Below, piece after piece: positions 45,789-57,017 of a DNA stretch of 64,000 bases. Position numbers and translations under genes: made by a program. The notes below the pieces were generated by a model. The model saw only the letters and a program-made list of their open reading frames with translations. It had not been told where the DNA came from and searched no databases. The DNA is from Tulasnella sp. 424. Lineage: Eukaryota; Basidiomycota; Agaricomycetes; Cantharellales; Tulasnellaceae. Each line of letters starts with the position of its first letter. The stretch's first letter is position 1. The DNA is taken from assembly GCA_019633425.1 (NCBI GenBank), contig WSUB01000124.1, forward strand, positions 1 through 64,000, read 5' to 3'.

Positions 45789-47215
45789 CTAACAGAACTT
45801 CCAGCGGTTTCCGCAGTTTGTACATCTAGATAGATAACCAAAGTCACTTCCCCATGCTCAAAAAAATCAAGGCATGCCGAAAAACACTTACGTGACGAAG
45901 GTGGTCATCGGTTCGTCGGCGCTTCTGGTTTGAGCCTGACGATATCGAGTCTTGCGCTGCTTGCAACGTCCACATTGGAAGGCGTCGGTTTCGGCCTCTT
46001 GTTCCCCAGCTGCAAGCGCGTGGTGGAGATTTTGCTGGTTCAAAAGGTCGGTGGCTTTCTTGAGCTCGTCAGACGCCATTTCCTACAAAACAACACCACA
46101 ATCCAAGAGGTCAGCTCCACGTTTGGTACCAACGGAAAAATGGTGGAGGCGCACCGCATTGCTCATCTTGCAGAACCTATCGACAGGAATATCACCTGAC
46201 ACAACTGCCTGTCTCAGGGATGGATTGTTCTTATCCTTAAGATTGAGAATAAGTCGTCGCATCTTGTTACGGTAGTCGCCATTAGTGCTTCCGAACTCTG
46301 AATAGCAGTTCTTCTCGATGGCCTGGGCACGAGTAAGAATCAACTCCGAGGCTGATGTTTACACCATTCGTCAGTGTCACGCGACAGGTGGGTTACAAAG
46401 CCTGGGCAGACTCACGAGCTGGAGAGTCGAACACGATAGCATCGTAAGCCATTTCGAGACATTTGTCTCTAACCTTGTCTCCAACCGACGGGAGTTTAAT
46501 TCCGTCCGATTTGATGCTGCGCGGGTCCATGGGGCCGGTGGGGGATTTGGCGTCTATGGAGTCGCGACGGTACGAGCCTGTGCTCACAGAAGGGGTGGGT
46601 GTCGAGGAGGAGGGACTTGCGGTGTTGGCGGTGGAAATCTTGGCTGCAGAAGTGTTGACTTTTACTGAGGTCTTTTGAGAGGCTAGGCCGCGGCAGGTTT
46701 AACCAGGCTGCTTGGGACAGCAGAACTATGACGACATACCTCCATTGGCAGGCGACGGGGATGCTCCTCCAGCAGGAGTGCTTCCGGCTGCAGGAGATGC
46801 AGCCGCAGTGGAGGTGGTTGAACCGCCGCCGCGTTTCTTTTTAATCTCCTCCACTTGGGACTTCCACTTCGTGACGACTTCTTTGGAAAGTTGAGAAACA
46901 GGAGCGTTCTCGCAGCTGCGAATCTTGCCTACAGCAACACCAGCTTTGGTAGCCTGAAATGAGGTAGGAAACGGAAGGGTGAGGTGAGCCTGTCGGGCGA
47001 CTTTTCAACGAACCACCGTACCCTCAAAAGTTCTTCAGTGGCGTCGACCTTTTTCAACAGTCTGAGAACATTTGCAGCATCCTGGGAAGCAAGAAATTAG
47101 TAAGCGCCCACATACAGAGGGAAAAACGTGAATGACCTACCTCCCATTGGCGGCTTTGGATGGCATTTTGGAGTTGTTTGATCTGAGCAGTAAGGGATTC
47201 GACTCCCACAACCAT
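45789..47215 (-). CDS. DST1: Transcription elongation factor S-II (TFIIS), 346 aa
   Basis: Seven exons: 47215-47141, 47081-47022, 46953-46740, 46682-46416, 46351-46155, 46082-45892 and 45825-45789. TFIIS rescues stalled RNA polymerase II by triggering cleavage of the nascent RNA. Domain I (residues about 26-95) has ATKAGVAVGKIRS and KEVVTKWKSQVEE. A Ser/Thr/Pro/Ala-rich linker follows. Domain II runs from about 160 to 270 (VRDKCLEMAYDAI, then NYRNKMRRL-like YRNKMRRLILNLKDK). The C-terminal zinc ribbon has CGRC and CTNC, with the catalytic acidic pair Asp327-Glu328 in RSADEPMTTFVT. The last exon, only 37 nt, supplies the final cysteines. Length and order match fungal TFIIS. It is divergent from the DPB4-like gene, 278 bp apart. 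Confidence 0.95.
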
Positions 47216-47493
47216 TTTCTACTTTCTCAGGACTTTCGGGGACGCTAAAGGTACTACAAAACGAGCTACGACTAGCTAAGACTACGTAGGTTGGTCTGTT
47301 TTTCGCGGTTCTGCGTGTGGTTTGCGACGGCTCAACACCTAAGTTGGTGGTTGACTGAAAGAACGTGGAGATTTGTTCGGCTTTCCCCGATGTTCGTTTT
47401 TCGACGGTCGCCGTCGGAATCTTGACTGCCCACCGTCACCTCACCGCGGCACCCCACCAAAGCTCAAATCTCCAACACTGCGTGATTATAGGA
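47216..47493. promoter_or_regulatory. Divergent promoter of TFIIS and the DPB4-like gene
   Basis: Only 278 bp separate the two start codons, so this region must serve both housekeeping genes. No TATA box was recognised, in contrast to the secreted-peptide genes. Confidence 0.6.
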
Positions 47494-48508
47494 ATGGCTC
47501 CGAAGAAGGCAGCAGCAGAGCCAACGGCAGCTTCCATCGCCCTCACCGCGTCGGCTCAATCTCAGCAAGATCTCATCATGCAAGGCATCGAGGAGTACGA
47601 ACTACCACGAAGCGTTGTCACCCGGATATGCAAGAACTGTGTAGGCGGCCCGCCCTCCGAGTGCCCTTCTATTCTCGATTAACTAGTCCTCTAACAGGTT
47701 CCTGACAACGTCAAGTGGGGCAAAGACGCTATCCTGGGAGAGATTAAAGGCGCGACGGTCTTCATCAACTATCTTGGTAAGTACGCGTCAAGTGAGAGTG
47801 CTTCTACGCGATCTGACCTCGTCCTGCTCTTGTTTATAGCCGCTACGTAGGTCGTCTAGTGCAGCGACCGCTCATTCGCGACTGACTGCCTACTCGACAG
47901 GTAGCGCCCAAGACGTAGCCTCCTCCCGTGGGCACAAGACAGTGACGGCAGCCGATGTCATGAAAGCCCTCGAAATGATCGACCACGCGGACATTGCCGC
48001 TGATTTGGAAGATGATCTTGAGAGTACGTCGCGCTGGGAAGGTCGTTCCAACCGGTCCTGCTGAGCACTTACCTTCGTCGTTCAAACAGTCTTCCGGGAG
48101 ACAGGCCGAAAAGTCAAATCCAAACCCGAAGGTGGAACCACTCGCCGGAAGCCGAAAGAATCCTCTGCGTACAAAGGCAAAGTCAAACTGGCCGCTGGGG
48201 CCGCGTCCAGTAGTGGTCCTGCAGTCACCGTCACCGGCGCCACACCTCGCGCAAGGCCAACGAAGCCGCTTCAGGTCGATTCATCCACATCGTCAGGAGA
48301 TGAGGAGGACTATCTTCAGCCTCAAGGTGAAGATGAGCCGAACGCAGGAGAGGGTGTAGAGGAAGACTGGCAAACGGATGAGACGGGCGAGTTCGATCAG
48401 GACGCGCAGGACGAGGATGAGGCGGACGAGGATATTGTGGACGAGGACGAAGACGCTGCCATGGATGAAGATCTCATGTCACCAACAAAGTCCAGTAGTG
48501 GATCTTGA
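47494..48508 (+). CDS. DPB4: DNA polymerase epsilon small subunit / histone-fold protein (POLE3/DPB4-like), 256 aa
   Basis: Exons are 47494-47640, 47698-47776, 47840-47846, 47905-48023 and 48090-48508. The histone fold spans residues about 30-130: ELPRSVVTRI, KDAILGEIKGATVFINYLAATAQDVA and KTVTAADVMKALE, the pattern of POLE3/Dpb4 in the NF-YB class. These proteins pair with a Dpb3-like partner in polymerase epsilon and in ISWI/CHRAC remodelling complexes. The C-terminus is basic and then strongly acidic (Asp/Glu-rich for about 70 residues), as is common in this family. The third exon is only 7 nt, but it is needed to keep YLAATAQDVA in frame. The gene converges on a decayed F-box gene. A copy of its last exon lies at 51817. 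Confidence 0.85.
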
Positions 48509-48745
48509 CCGACCGCTGTCTTGTAACGTACTCCCACATTTCCCAACCAATTGATTGCTTTGATTATTTTCTTCATTGTGTCACTTTGGGTGTCGGACGG
48601 AGTGAAGGATTGACGGTACGTAACGGGTGGTAGCCTGCACGGAAGGGTTTGAGTAGCGCGCATGTCGCTCTCGATATTTATTGGCAGGCAAAGGAACATG
48701 AGAATTGAAAGGATGGGAATAGGTGTTTTCGTCCTGTTGACCCAA

Positions 48746-49460
48746 TCAGGCTGAAACACCTGCGTCCGTGCCTGTTTCCGCCAAACTGGATCGCTCCGCC
48801 CGCTTAACCTCCATCGCAAAGCCCACGATATCGTGCGGAGGGCGTTGAACATCCTGTTTACTTGGGCTGCATTGCCTGTATCCAATCCGAGTTGAGGCTC
48901 TTTCAATTTGGTTGAAAGAAATGGGAGTATGGAGAGTACTGATCTGTCAGTTGCCCAGCTCAGCTTTCGTAGGCCAGGCAGGAAAGCCGTACCAAAGGGG
49001 TGGTGGAGGGACAAGACTGCGAAGACCAAAGAATCCAGCCCGGGAATCTCCGGGTCCGACTGGTGCGGCATGCTTTGGTCAAATGCGAGGGAACGAACTC
49101 GGTCGGCGTACAAGCGGAACCGATCCCACCTCCAAGCATGTCGTCCAGCCCCTACGAGGAAAAGTTCGTTTATCACCGCCGCGGAATTTGGTCCTTTTTA
49201 ACCCACCCTGAACGATGCCGAATCTGTCATGGTCTTCATAAGATTAATATCAAGAACCAACTCCAATAGACGGAAAACCGAGCTCAAGTGCTTCTAAAGT
49301 TGGTCGAGCGCAGCATCGGTCCATTGTTTGCGGACGCGCGCTGACTTGGACAGACTGGTAGAAGGAGAATATAATTAAAAGTACTTCTGGGATAGATAGA
49401 GCTTGTGGTGAGCTGGGGGCAGCAATTGTTAGTAGGGTGCTCCGAAATTGATAAACAGCA
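48746..49460 (-). pseudogene. Decayed F-box gene with large internal deletion
   Basis: The right part keeps a worn F-box (QALSIPEVLLIIFSF, then a frame break and a stop in ALDQL-KHLSSVF). A short section of exon 3 follows (DRFRLYADRVRSL to NRMFNAL). The sequence then jumps, out of frame, to the family C-terminus (IVGFAMEVKRAERS, stop at 48746). Roughly 900 bp present in the relative at 52413-54233 are missing. The first exon is not found. It is closest to that gene rather than to the other members of the array. Confidence 0.8.
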
Positions 49461-49797
49461 TTCTCATCCCGGTGCTGTTTCCCCACCTCAGTGAGGTAAC
49501 AGCCGATTCATCCCTCTTATTTCCTGCACTACTTTTAACGGGGCTTTGGATTCCGACCACATTAGTGGCTTGCGAGGGTCGACCGCGGACTGTTGACGTC
49601 TAAGCTAAACTGGTTGGGGAGGGGCAGACTTGGCGACATCGTACGCGTTAGAATCAAATTTGCAAACAGCCAATCGAAATTTACATATACGCAGGGAAAT
49701 ATGGAGATTAAGGAATCTTAATAAGGAATACACGTAATCTTTTGTCAATTTATAAGGGGGGGGGAGACCAGAGCGGTTTCGCGGAACAAACCCAGCT
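49461..49797. other. Intergenic stretch in the F-box array
   Basis: About 340 bp without a gene, including a run of nine G near 49757-49765. It forms the 3' flank of the next F-box gene. Confidence 0.5.
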
Positions 49798-51600
49798 CTA
49801 TGAGTTCATCGACCCCTCTATCCCTGCTCGACAAGCGCTCTTGGTACGCATGGCAAACTCCAAAAATTTACTCGCCTCCTCCCATTGACGCCTGTGCTCC
49901 TCCCATTCTGGACAATCAGATCCAACGTACCAATCGCTCACTCCGACATTAATCTCCGGCTCGAGTTTGCACAAACTCGCGATCAGAAAGCCTACATCGT
50001 GCAACCTCCCCCCTGGAACAGATGATACTCCAACGCGAAGGGCCTTCAAATGATGGAACTCGAATTCGGGATACAGGTTTCCTGAGAATGTGGGAACCTG
50101 GTCTTGGGCGAAAAAAAGGCCGAGCTCCACCATCATCGGAAAATGCTTGGCGAAGGCTTGAAGTATTGACAGAGAGTTCCCAGTATCCCCTGGTGTCTGG
50201 AGCGATAAGTCGGGTTCTTCGTTCATGCCGAGGATGGTCAGCTCTGGCCAAGCCGCGGCCATGCGTTCGACGTCATTCTCGTTGATGGTAAGCGGGAAAG
50301 GATGACCGATTATCAACGTCTTAAGGCCCCGGCACGGAAATAGACCCTCCAAAACTCCAACGGAAAGCGGACTCATGCCTTCCCTTCGGAATCCGGGGCT
50401 CAGACATAGATCGAGCAAGACAGCGGTCAGTTGTGGGCAGTTTTTACCCAGATGACGCACGAACTCCATAACCTCCGCATCATTAACACCATCCGCGGCA
50501 TTAAGATATATATCTTCTAGTCTAGTAAAGAGACTAGAGTAATTTGAAGCGAGTTGTTTGGCTGATGTGGGATTTCCGTTGAAACCGAGCTTTTCGAGTT
50601 TGGGGAAGGCGTTTTGCGGAAACTCCTTCAGGGTCGTGGCCAGGTCGTACGGAGGACGATGTGTGTAGTCTTGAGCTAGGACTTTGAGATTGGGAAGGGA
50701 AGCGGCTGCTCCCAAGATCGACGGTCGGAGGTAGTATGGAGGAACTAGGAGATTTTCGAGGATTTTCCAAGTACCGATGACCTTTTGAAGCGAGTCTTCG
50801 ATGTCCAATGCCGGTGTAGGCGTTTTGAGGATGAATGTTTCGAGGTTGGGAATGCGCCCCTGAGCCAGAGCGTAGAAGAAGTCATTGACTGACTCTACCC
50901 CGCCCGTGAGTTCGACCTCCAGGTATTTTACCCGGGGTGAGAGAAAGGGAAGAATTGACGTGGCAGATCCACTTGTTGACCACTTGAGATTCTCGATGTT
51001 GGGTAATAAAGCGAAGCCGATTGGGCGGTGGAAACAAAGCATGGCGAGGGCTTGAGTGGGTAGTCGTGACACTGTCGGATCGTCGCGATAGGAATCCTCG
51101 TCGTTGTATGACAAGGACCTGACCCGCCCAGCATACAACTGGAACCGGGACCAGTCGGCTCTGCTTAGCCTGCTGGACAGTCTCTAAAATACCGATTTTC
51201 AGTGGGGAAATAACGCGAGAGTGGTTCTAGGGCTGACCTGCAAGGAGTTAGGTGAAGGATAGTCCAAATCTCCGAGCAGCTCCATGCCCATCAGCATCTC
51301 CAGCAGTGGGAAAACGGAATCCAAATTTCTCCAAAGGACATCTAATGCAACGTCGCTCCAAGATTTGCACGCCAGAGCACAAGATGCTAAAGTCGACTGT
51401 GTTGCAAACGATAAAACATTGGCAAGCAGTTCTGGAACAGCGAGAGGATCAACTGGTAATTGGAACCGATTAGCAAACCGATACAGGATGTGCGATAAAA
51501 GAGTTAGGCTCAAACCTCGCGCCATTTGGGTGCTCGCTCCAGCCTCATTTGCCTCTGACACCTTGGCAGTTGAACTGGTTCGACGTTTCTTTCCTGCCAT
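49798..51600 (-). CDS. F-box protein with LRR-like tail, 561 aa
   Basis: Exons are 51600-51516, 51452-51238 and 51183-49798. The first exon encodes MAGKKRRTSS and a short linker. The F-box lies at residues about 29-80 (VPELLANVLSFATQ, ALACKSWSDVALDVLWRNL). Exon 3 opens with RLSSRLSRADWSRFQLYAGRVRSLSY and continues with irregular leucine-rich repeats. The 85-, 215- and 1386-nt exon sizes recur exactly in the genes at 57018 and 59603. Likely role: substrate adaptor of an SCF ubiquitin ligase, with an unknown target. The model needs the first intron, because its length differs between paralogues by amounts that are not multiples of three. Confidence 0.85.
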
Positions 51601-51816
51601 TGAAGGATGAAGGATGAGGATGAGGTGTAGATATAGGGGACTGTTGTTTTTTTTTCTTTTTGGCAAACTGGCCAGCGGCGGAACGGCGATGTCGGAAACA
51701 AAGACGGCCTCTTCCGTCGGCAATTTGGTTCGGACAGCACGTGACAACCTAGCGAGCTGACAATCACACAATGGCCTCTCCACAACCAGAAAGCAGTCGT
51801 GGTTTGAAGGGGACAC

Positions 51817-52345
51817 GTCTTGTGCCGGGAGGTCGTTCCAACTACTTCTGCTGAACGCTCATCTTCCGAGTCACCGTCAAAACAGTCTTCCGCGAGACAG
51901 GCCGAAAGGTCGGGTCCAAACCTGAAGGCGGAACCACCCGCCGCAAGCCGAAAGAATCACCCGCGTGCAAAGGCAAACTCAAAGTGTCGGCTGGGGCCGC
52001 GTCCGCCAGTGGTCCTGCCGTCACCGTCACTGGCGTTACAGCTCGCGCAAGACCAACGAAGCCGCTTCAGGTCAATTCATCCATCGTCAGGAGATGAGGA
52101 GGACAATCTTCAACCTCAAAGTGGAGATAAGCGGATTGCATGAGAGGGTGGAGAGGAAGTCTAGAAACCCGATGGGACTGGCGAGTTTGATCAGGATTCG
52201 CCTGACGAGGATGAGCCGGATGAAGGTATTATAGAAGAGAACAGAGCCGCTGCCATGAATGAATGTAACCTGTCTCCAACAAAATCCAATGGCGGATCCT
52301 AGCCTCGGATTATTTTGTAGCGCACTCCCATATTTTACAAGTCTA
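51817..52345 (+). pseudogene. Duplicated fragment of the DPB4-like gene (last exon and flank)
   Basis: The fragment aligns with the DPB4-like gene from inside its fourth intron (about 48028), through the whole last exon, into the 3' flank. Stops and indels break the frame (for example GAAGTCTAG near 52160), and the acidic tail is partly lost. It stands convergent to the F-box gene at 52413, just as the parent stands convergent to the decayed F-box gene at 48746. It is a hitch-hiking relic of segmental duplication. Confidence 0.8.
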
Positions 52346-52412
52346 CCTAAGCCCGTCGACGTGTTTATAGCATATGAATCAAAAGTATAGATCTTTCGCC
52401 CTCCACGCTCAA

Positions 52413-54233
52413 TCATACTGGGACACCTGCGTCCGTGCTAATTTCCCTCAATCTTCGCTGCGCTGCTCGCTTAACCTCCATCGCAGAGCCCACAATATGG
52501 TGCACCTCATTCCAAGCGACCTCTATCTTATCCCGATCATCTGGAACGAGTCCGCTGTGCCAATTTGCTTCCCCGTAGGTGACCCTAGGACGTTCCCGAC
52601 ACAAACTCGCAATGTAAAACCCAACATCGCGCAGTCGATCACTGGGTACCGCGGACAGCCCGACATCAAGTTCCGTCAACTTTTGGAATTGCCATTGGGG
52701 GTAAAGGTTGTCCCCCAAGGACAGATGTTCCTCCCGGTTTATGTAAAGGGCTAGAACTTCTAGATTCGGTAGTGACTTGGCAAAGGCGGCGAGGATCGAG
52801 AGGGAACTGCCCATTTGATCCGAAATTGGGAAGCCAAAGTCGGGATCGGGGCAAACTTCGAAGTTGACCATCTGCGGCCAAGCCCGTCCCATCCTCTCCA
52901 CGTCGTCCTGTTGGAATGTGAAAGGGAAAGGGTGCCCAATGCACAGCCTCTTTAACTTCGTGCACGGGTACAAGCTCTCCAATAGTGCCATTGGCAGCGG
53001 TGAAATGTCCGGTGCTGTGGAGACTGAACGGTTGAACAAGTTAAGGAACAGTTCGGTCATCCCAGAGCAGTTCTCCACAACATGGCTAGTAAAGGTCAAG
53101 AGATCCTGGGTATCCACGTTGTCCGGAGCATGTAGGACTATGCGGGAAAGCCGGATCCCGATCTCCTGGGAGGCGAGGAGGAACCTCCAAGCAACCGAGG
53201 GCATCGCATTGAGACCGAGGTTGATGAGGCTGGGAAAGGTGTCAGGAGGAAAGTGTTGAACTACTTTTGACTGGTTGCCTGGATGCCCGAGGGATTTGTA
53301 ACTTTGATCGAGTGTTTCGAGTCTAGGCAGAGAGCCCATGACTCGGACCAAAGATGGTGTTAGGTAGTGACGGGGTAAGGAGATTTCCTCCAGATTCGGT
53401 GTTGCCTGCAGCCACCTAGCCAGCGCCGTCTCGATCGTAACACCTGATACTGTTGCTTCAAGATGGAAAATCGCCAGATTTGGTGTGCGGCCAATGGTGG
53501 CGTTGAACACCTCGTTTATAGTGGATACAGTCACCGTAGACATTTCAAGATAGAGCTCTTTCAGCTCACTTGAAAGAAACGGGAGCATGGAGATTGCTGA
53601 TCCTTCGGTAGTCCACCGCAACTTGCGTAGACGAGGGAGGAGAGCTGGGCCAAATGGATGGTGGAGACACAGGACCGCGATAACGGCAAAATTGAGGTCG
53701 GGAGTATCTGGGTCTGACCGGTACCTCAGAGTTTCGTCAAATTCGAGGGAACGAACTCGTTTGGCATATGAGTGGAATCGAGTCCAGTCTGCTTCTGCGA
53801 GGTCGCTGTTCAGCCCCTAAGAAAAAAGGGTTCATTCATGTTCACTCTCGTCCCCCCTTTTTACGACCCACCCCGAGTGATACGAAATTATTTACGAGCT
53901 TAACAAGTCTTATATCCAAAACCAACTCCACCAGAGGAAAAACCGAGCTCAAATGTTCCCAAAGCTGGTCCAATGCGGCATCACTCCATCCTTTGCAGAC
54001 GCGTGCTGATGTGGTGAGAGCGACTGAGTGGGAGAAAGAGAATATAAGAGAGAGAAGCTCTGAAATGGATAGAGCTTGTGCTGAGTTGGGTATAGTGTTA
54101 TTAGGATGCTCCAAAATTGCCAAACAGTATTCTCCGAGTCAAACTTACCTGTCGGTCCAGGTGCGGAGGTGGAAGCGGATCCATCCCACCCACCTTCTGC
54201 GCTACCCTCAGCGCGTGCTTGTAGCTCGGCCAT
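52413..54233 (-). CDS. F-box protein with LRR-like tail, divergent member, 565 aa
   Basis: Exons are 54233-54149, 54080-53872 and 53816-52413. The N-terminus (MAELQARAEGS) differs from the MAGKKRR start of the other array genes, but the exon plan and phases agree. The F-box lies at residues about 30-80 (ISELLSLIFSFSHS, ARVCKGWSDAALDQLWEHL). Exon 3 opens with LAEADWTRFHSYAKRVRSL. The tail is leucine-rich and ends in a basic ERKRAAQRRLRE-like stretch (MEVKRAAQRRLREIS). The decayed gene at 48746 is its nearest relative, and each is paired with DPB4-derived sequence, so this is probably the surviving duplicate. Confidence 0.85.
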
Positions 54234-54646
54234 ATTAGTGATCTTGTGAGAGTCGGAATCTTGAAGCATTAGCGGCCCAAGCCAACTACTTCGGGAGTGA
54301 GGTTCGGGATTGGTTACATGCTGGGCGGCAAACGAACGCAAACAAGAAGGTCACGCTCCCCGTTTGGAATCATAGGCGTTTTTGACAGCAGTGCCTAAAG
54401 ACAGCCTTTCGTTCCTGCACGAGACGCTGCGCCGGTCCGGACTATCTTGCCCAGGAGAACTGTTAGCAGATAGAAGGTTACATATCCTTTGGAGTCAGAA
54501 ACTGCAAACGACTAATCGAAAATCTACATATATGCGGGGAAGACGACAAATATGAAATCAAATGATGCTATCAGGGAATTCAAGTGGCTTTTTTCCGAGA
54601 GCCGAGGAGGGAGACTAAAGGGTTTCACACAATAAACCCAGCACGA
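54234..54646. other. Intergenic stretch in the F-box array
   Basis: About 410 bp with no gene. The part around 54480-54560 resembles 49640-49720 (GCAAACGACTAATCGAAA), the corresponding 3' flank of the gene at 49798, which supports duplication of whole gene units. Confidence 0.5.
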
Positions 54647-56441
54647 CTATTGGCCCATCCCCTCTATCCTTGCCCGACCAGCGTCCTTGGTACGCATGGC
54701 AAACTCCAAAAATTTACTCGTCTCCTCCCATTGACGCTCGTGCTCCTCCCATTCTGGACGGTCCAATCCAACGTACCAATTGCTCACTCCACTACGAATC
54801 TCCGGCTCGACTTTGCACAAGCTCGCGATCAGAAAGCCTACATCGTGCAACTTCCCTCCTGGAACCGCTGATACTCCAACGCAAAGCCCCTCCAATCGAT
54901 GAAACTCAAACTCGGGATATAAGTCTCCAGAGAATGTGGGGACCTCGTCTTGGGCGAAAAACAGGCCGAGCTCCGCCATCATCGGAAAATGCTTTGCAAA
55001 GGCTTGAAGCACCGACAGAGAGTTCCCAATATCTCCGCGCATGGGTAATGATAAGTCGGGTTCGTCGTTTGCGTTGAAGACGGTCAGGTTTGGCCAGGCG
55101 GTGGCCATGCGTTCGACGTCAGTCTCGTTGAGAGTGAGGGGAAAAGGATGCCCGATCTCGAGCATCTTCAGGCCCCGGCACGGAAATAGACCCTCTAAAA
55201 CTCCCACGGGAAGCGGGTTCACGCCCTCTCTTCGGAAGATGGGACTCAGACATAAGTTGAGTGACACATAGGTCAGCTGTAAACAACTTATACCCAGATG
55301 ACCCACAAACTCCAGCACCTCTACATCATTAATGCCATCCGCAGCGTTAAGATGAATTGCGTTCAGTCTAGCGAAGAGGTCCGGGTACGTTTGGGCGAGT
55401 TGTGTGGCTGATGCGGGATTTCCGTTGAAGCCAAAATTTTCGAGCTTGGGTAGGGCGTCTGGGGGAAGCTCTTGCAGCATCGTGGCCATGTCGTACGGAG
55501 GACAATGTGTGTAGTCTTGTTCCAGGGTTGTGAGATTGGGAAGGGAAGCGACTGCTCCCAAGATCGACGGCCGGAGGTAGTACGGAGGAACTTTGAGAGT
55601 TTCGAGGCTAGTCCATGTACTGATGACTCTTTGAAGCGAGTCTTCGATATCCAATGCCCGTATAGCCGTTTTGAGAGTGAATGACTCGAGGTTGGGAATA
55701 CGCCCGGCTAGAGCGTAAAAGAAGTCGTTGACTGCTTGTACCTTGCCGGTGAGTTCGACCTCTAGGGATGTAACTTGGGGTGAGAGAAAGGGAAGTATTG
55801 CTGTTGCCGATCTACTTGAGGACCACTTGAGTGTCTCGAGGTTGGGTAATAAGGCGATGCCGCTTGGGCGGTGGAAACAGAGCATGGCGATGGCTTTAGA
55901 GGGTAATCGCGGCACTGTCGAATCGTCACGATAGAGATCTTCGTCGTCGTATGACAAGCGCCTGACCCTGCCAGCATAAACTTGGAACCGGGACCAGTCG
56001 ACTCTGCTTAGCTTGCTGGACAGTCTCTAGAATACCAAATTTCAGTGAGGAAATAACGCCGAAGTTGATTCCAGTTCAGACCTGCGAGACGGTAGGGGTA
56101 GGGGAGTCCAAATCCCTCAGCATCTCCATGTCCACCACCAGCTCCAGCAATGGGAAAACAGAATCCAAATTCCTCCAAAGTTCGTCCAACGCAACTCGAC
56201 TCCAAGGTTTGCACACCACGGCACAAGAAGCTAGCGTTGAGTTTGAAGCGAATGATAAAATGTTGACAAGGAGTTCTGGAATAGCGAGAGGATCAACTGG
56301 TAGTTGGAACCGATTAGCAAATGGATATAGAATATGCGATGAAAATTGGCTCAAACCTCGCGCCATTTTCGTGCTCACTCCAGCCTCGTTTGCCTCCGAC
56401 AGTTTGATAGTTGTACTAGTTCGGCGTTTCTTTCCTGCCAT
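54647..56441 (-). CDS. F-box protein with LRR-like tail, 559 aa
   Basis: Exons are 56441-56357, 56296-56082 and 56026-54647. The first exon encodes MAGKKRRTSTT. The F-box is at residues about 29-80 (IPELLVNILSFASN, AVVCKPWSRVALDELWRNL). Exon 3 opens with RLSSKLSRVDWSRFQVYAGRVRRLSY and continues into leucine-rich repeats. It is most similar to the gene at 49798 over its whole length, including the C-terminal GMxGP-free end (AFAMRTK, then a short tail). The frame is intact. Likely role: SCF substrate adaptor. Confidence 0.85.
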
Positions 56442-57017
56442 TGAAGGGTGGGGATGAGGCGTAGAGACAGAGCAAATCAGATGGGGACCGTTGGTTTTGG
56501 ACAAACCTGCCAGCGTTTGAGCGGCGATATCGCGAAACAAGACGGCCTCTTACGTCAGCACTCTTTCTCCGCACAACACGTGACCCCATAACGAGCTTCC
56601 CCGACTCGGATCCATGCACTGGCCTCTCGCAGATTTCTCACCAGAAACTACCTGGAGTATTTGCTCTCCGACTCCGGAATGGGCACTCGAAGGACTGGTT
56701 AACTCGATTTTGTCCAGACCAACCGTAAAAACCACCAACTTTCGCGCGACACGGAGGTGAAACACGCCCCACACGAAAGCTGGAACGTCAAGACTCGTTT
56801 GAATGACGGCCAATTCCGATTGCTCTCTGCCTGGCAGACGTTTGGCAGCCATCTACCAAGTGCTGCAATCCGTTGTGGAGTCAAATTATCCGTCCAAAGT
56901 CGACAAATACACAACAGGGAAAAATAGGTTTGAAAATTGAATGATCTAAACCATGCAATACTTCGCCATCGTTAGAGAAGACAAATCAAGAGCTCTCACA
57001 AAATAAACTCAGCACCA
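56442..57017. other. Intergenic stretch in the F-box array
   Basis: About 576 bp without a supported gene. Parts near 56620-56760 resemble the repeated intergenic blocks at 58990-59580 and 61600-62160 (for example GGGCACTCG followed by GACT), only more diverged. Confidence 0.5.
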
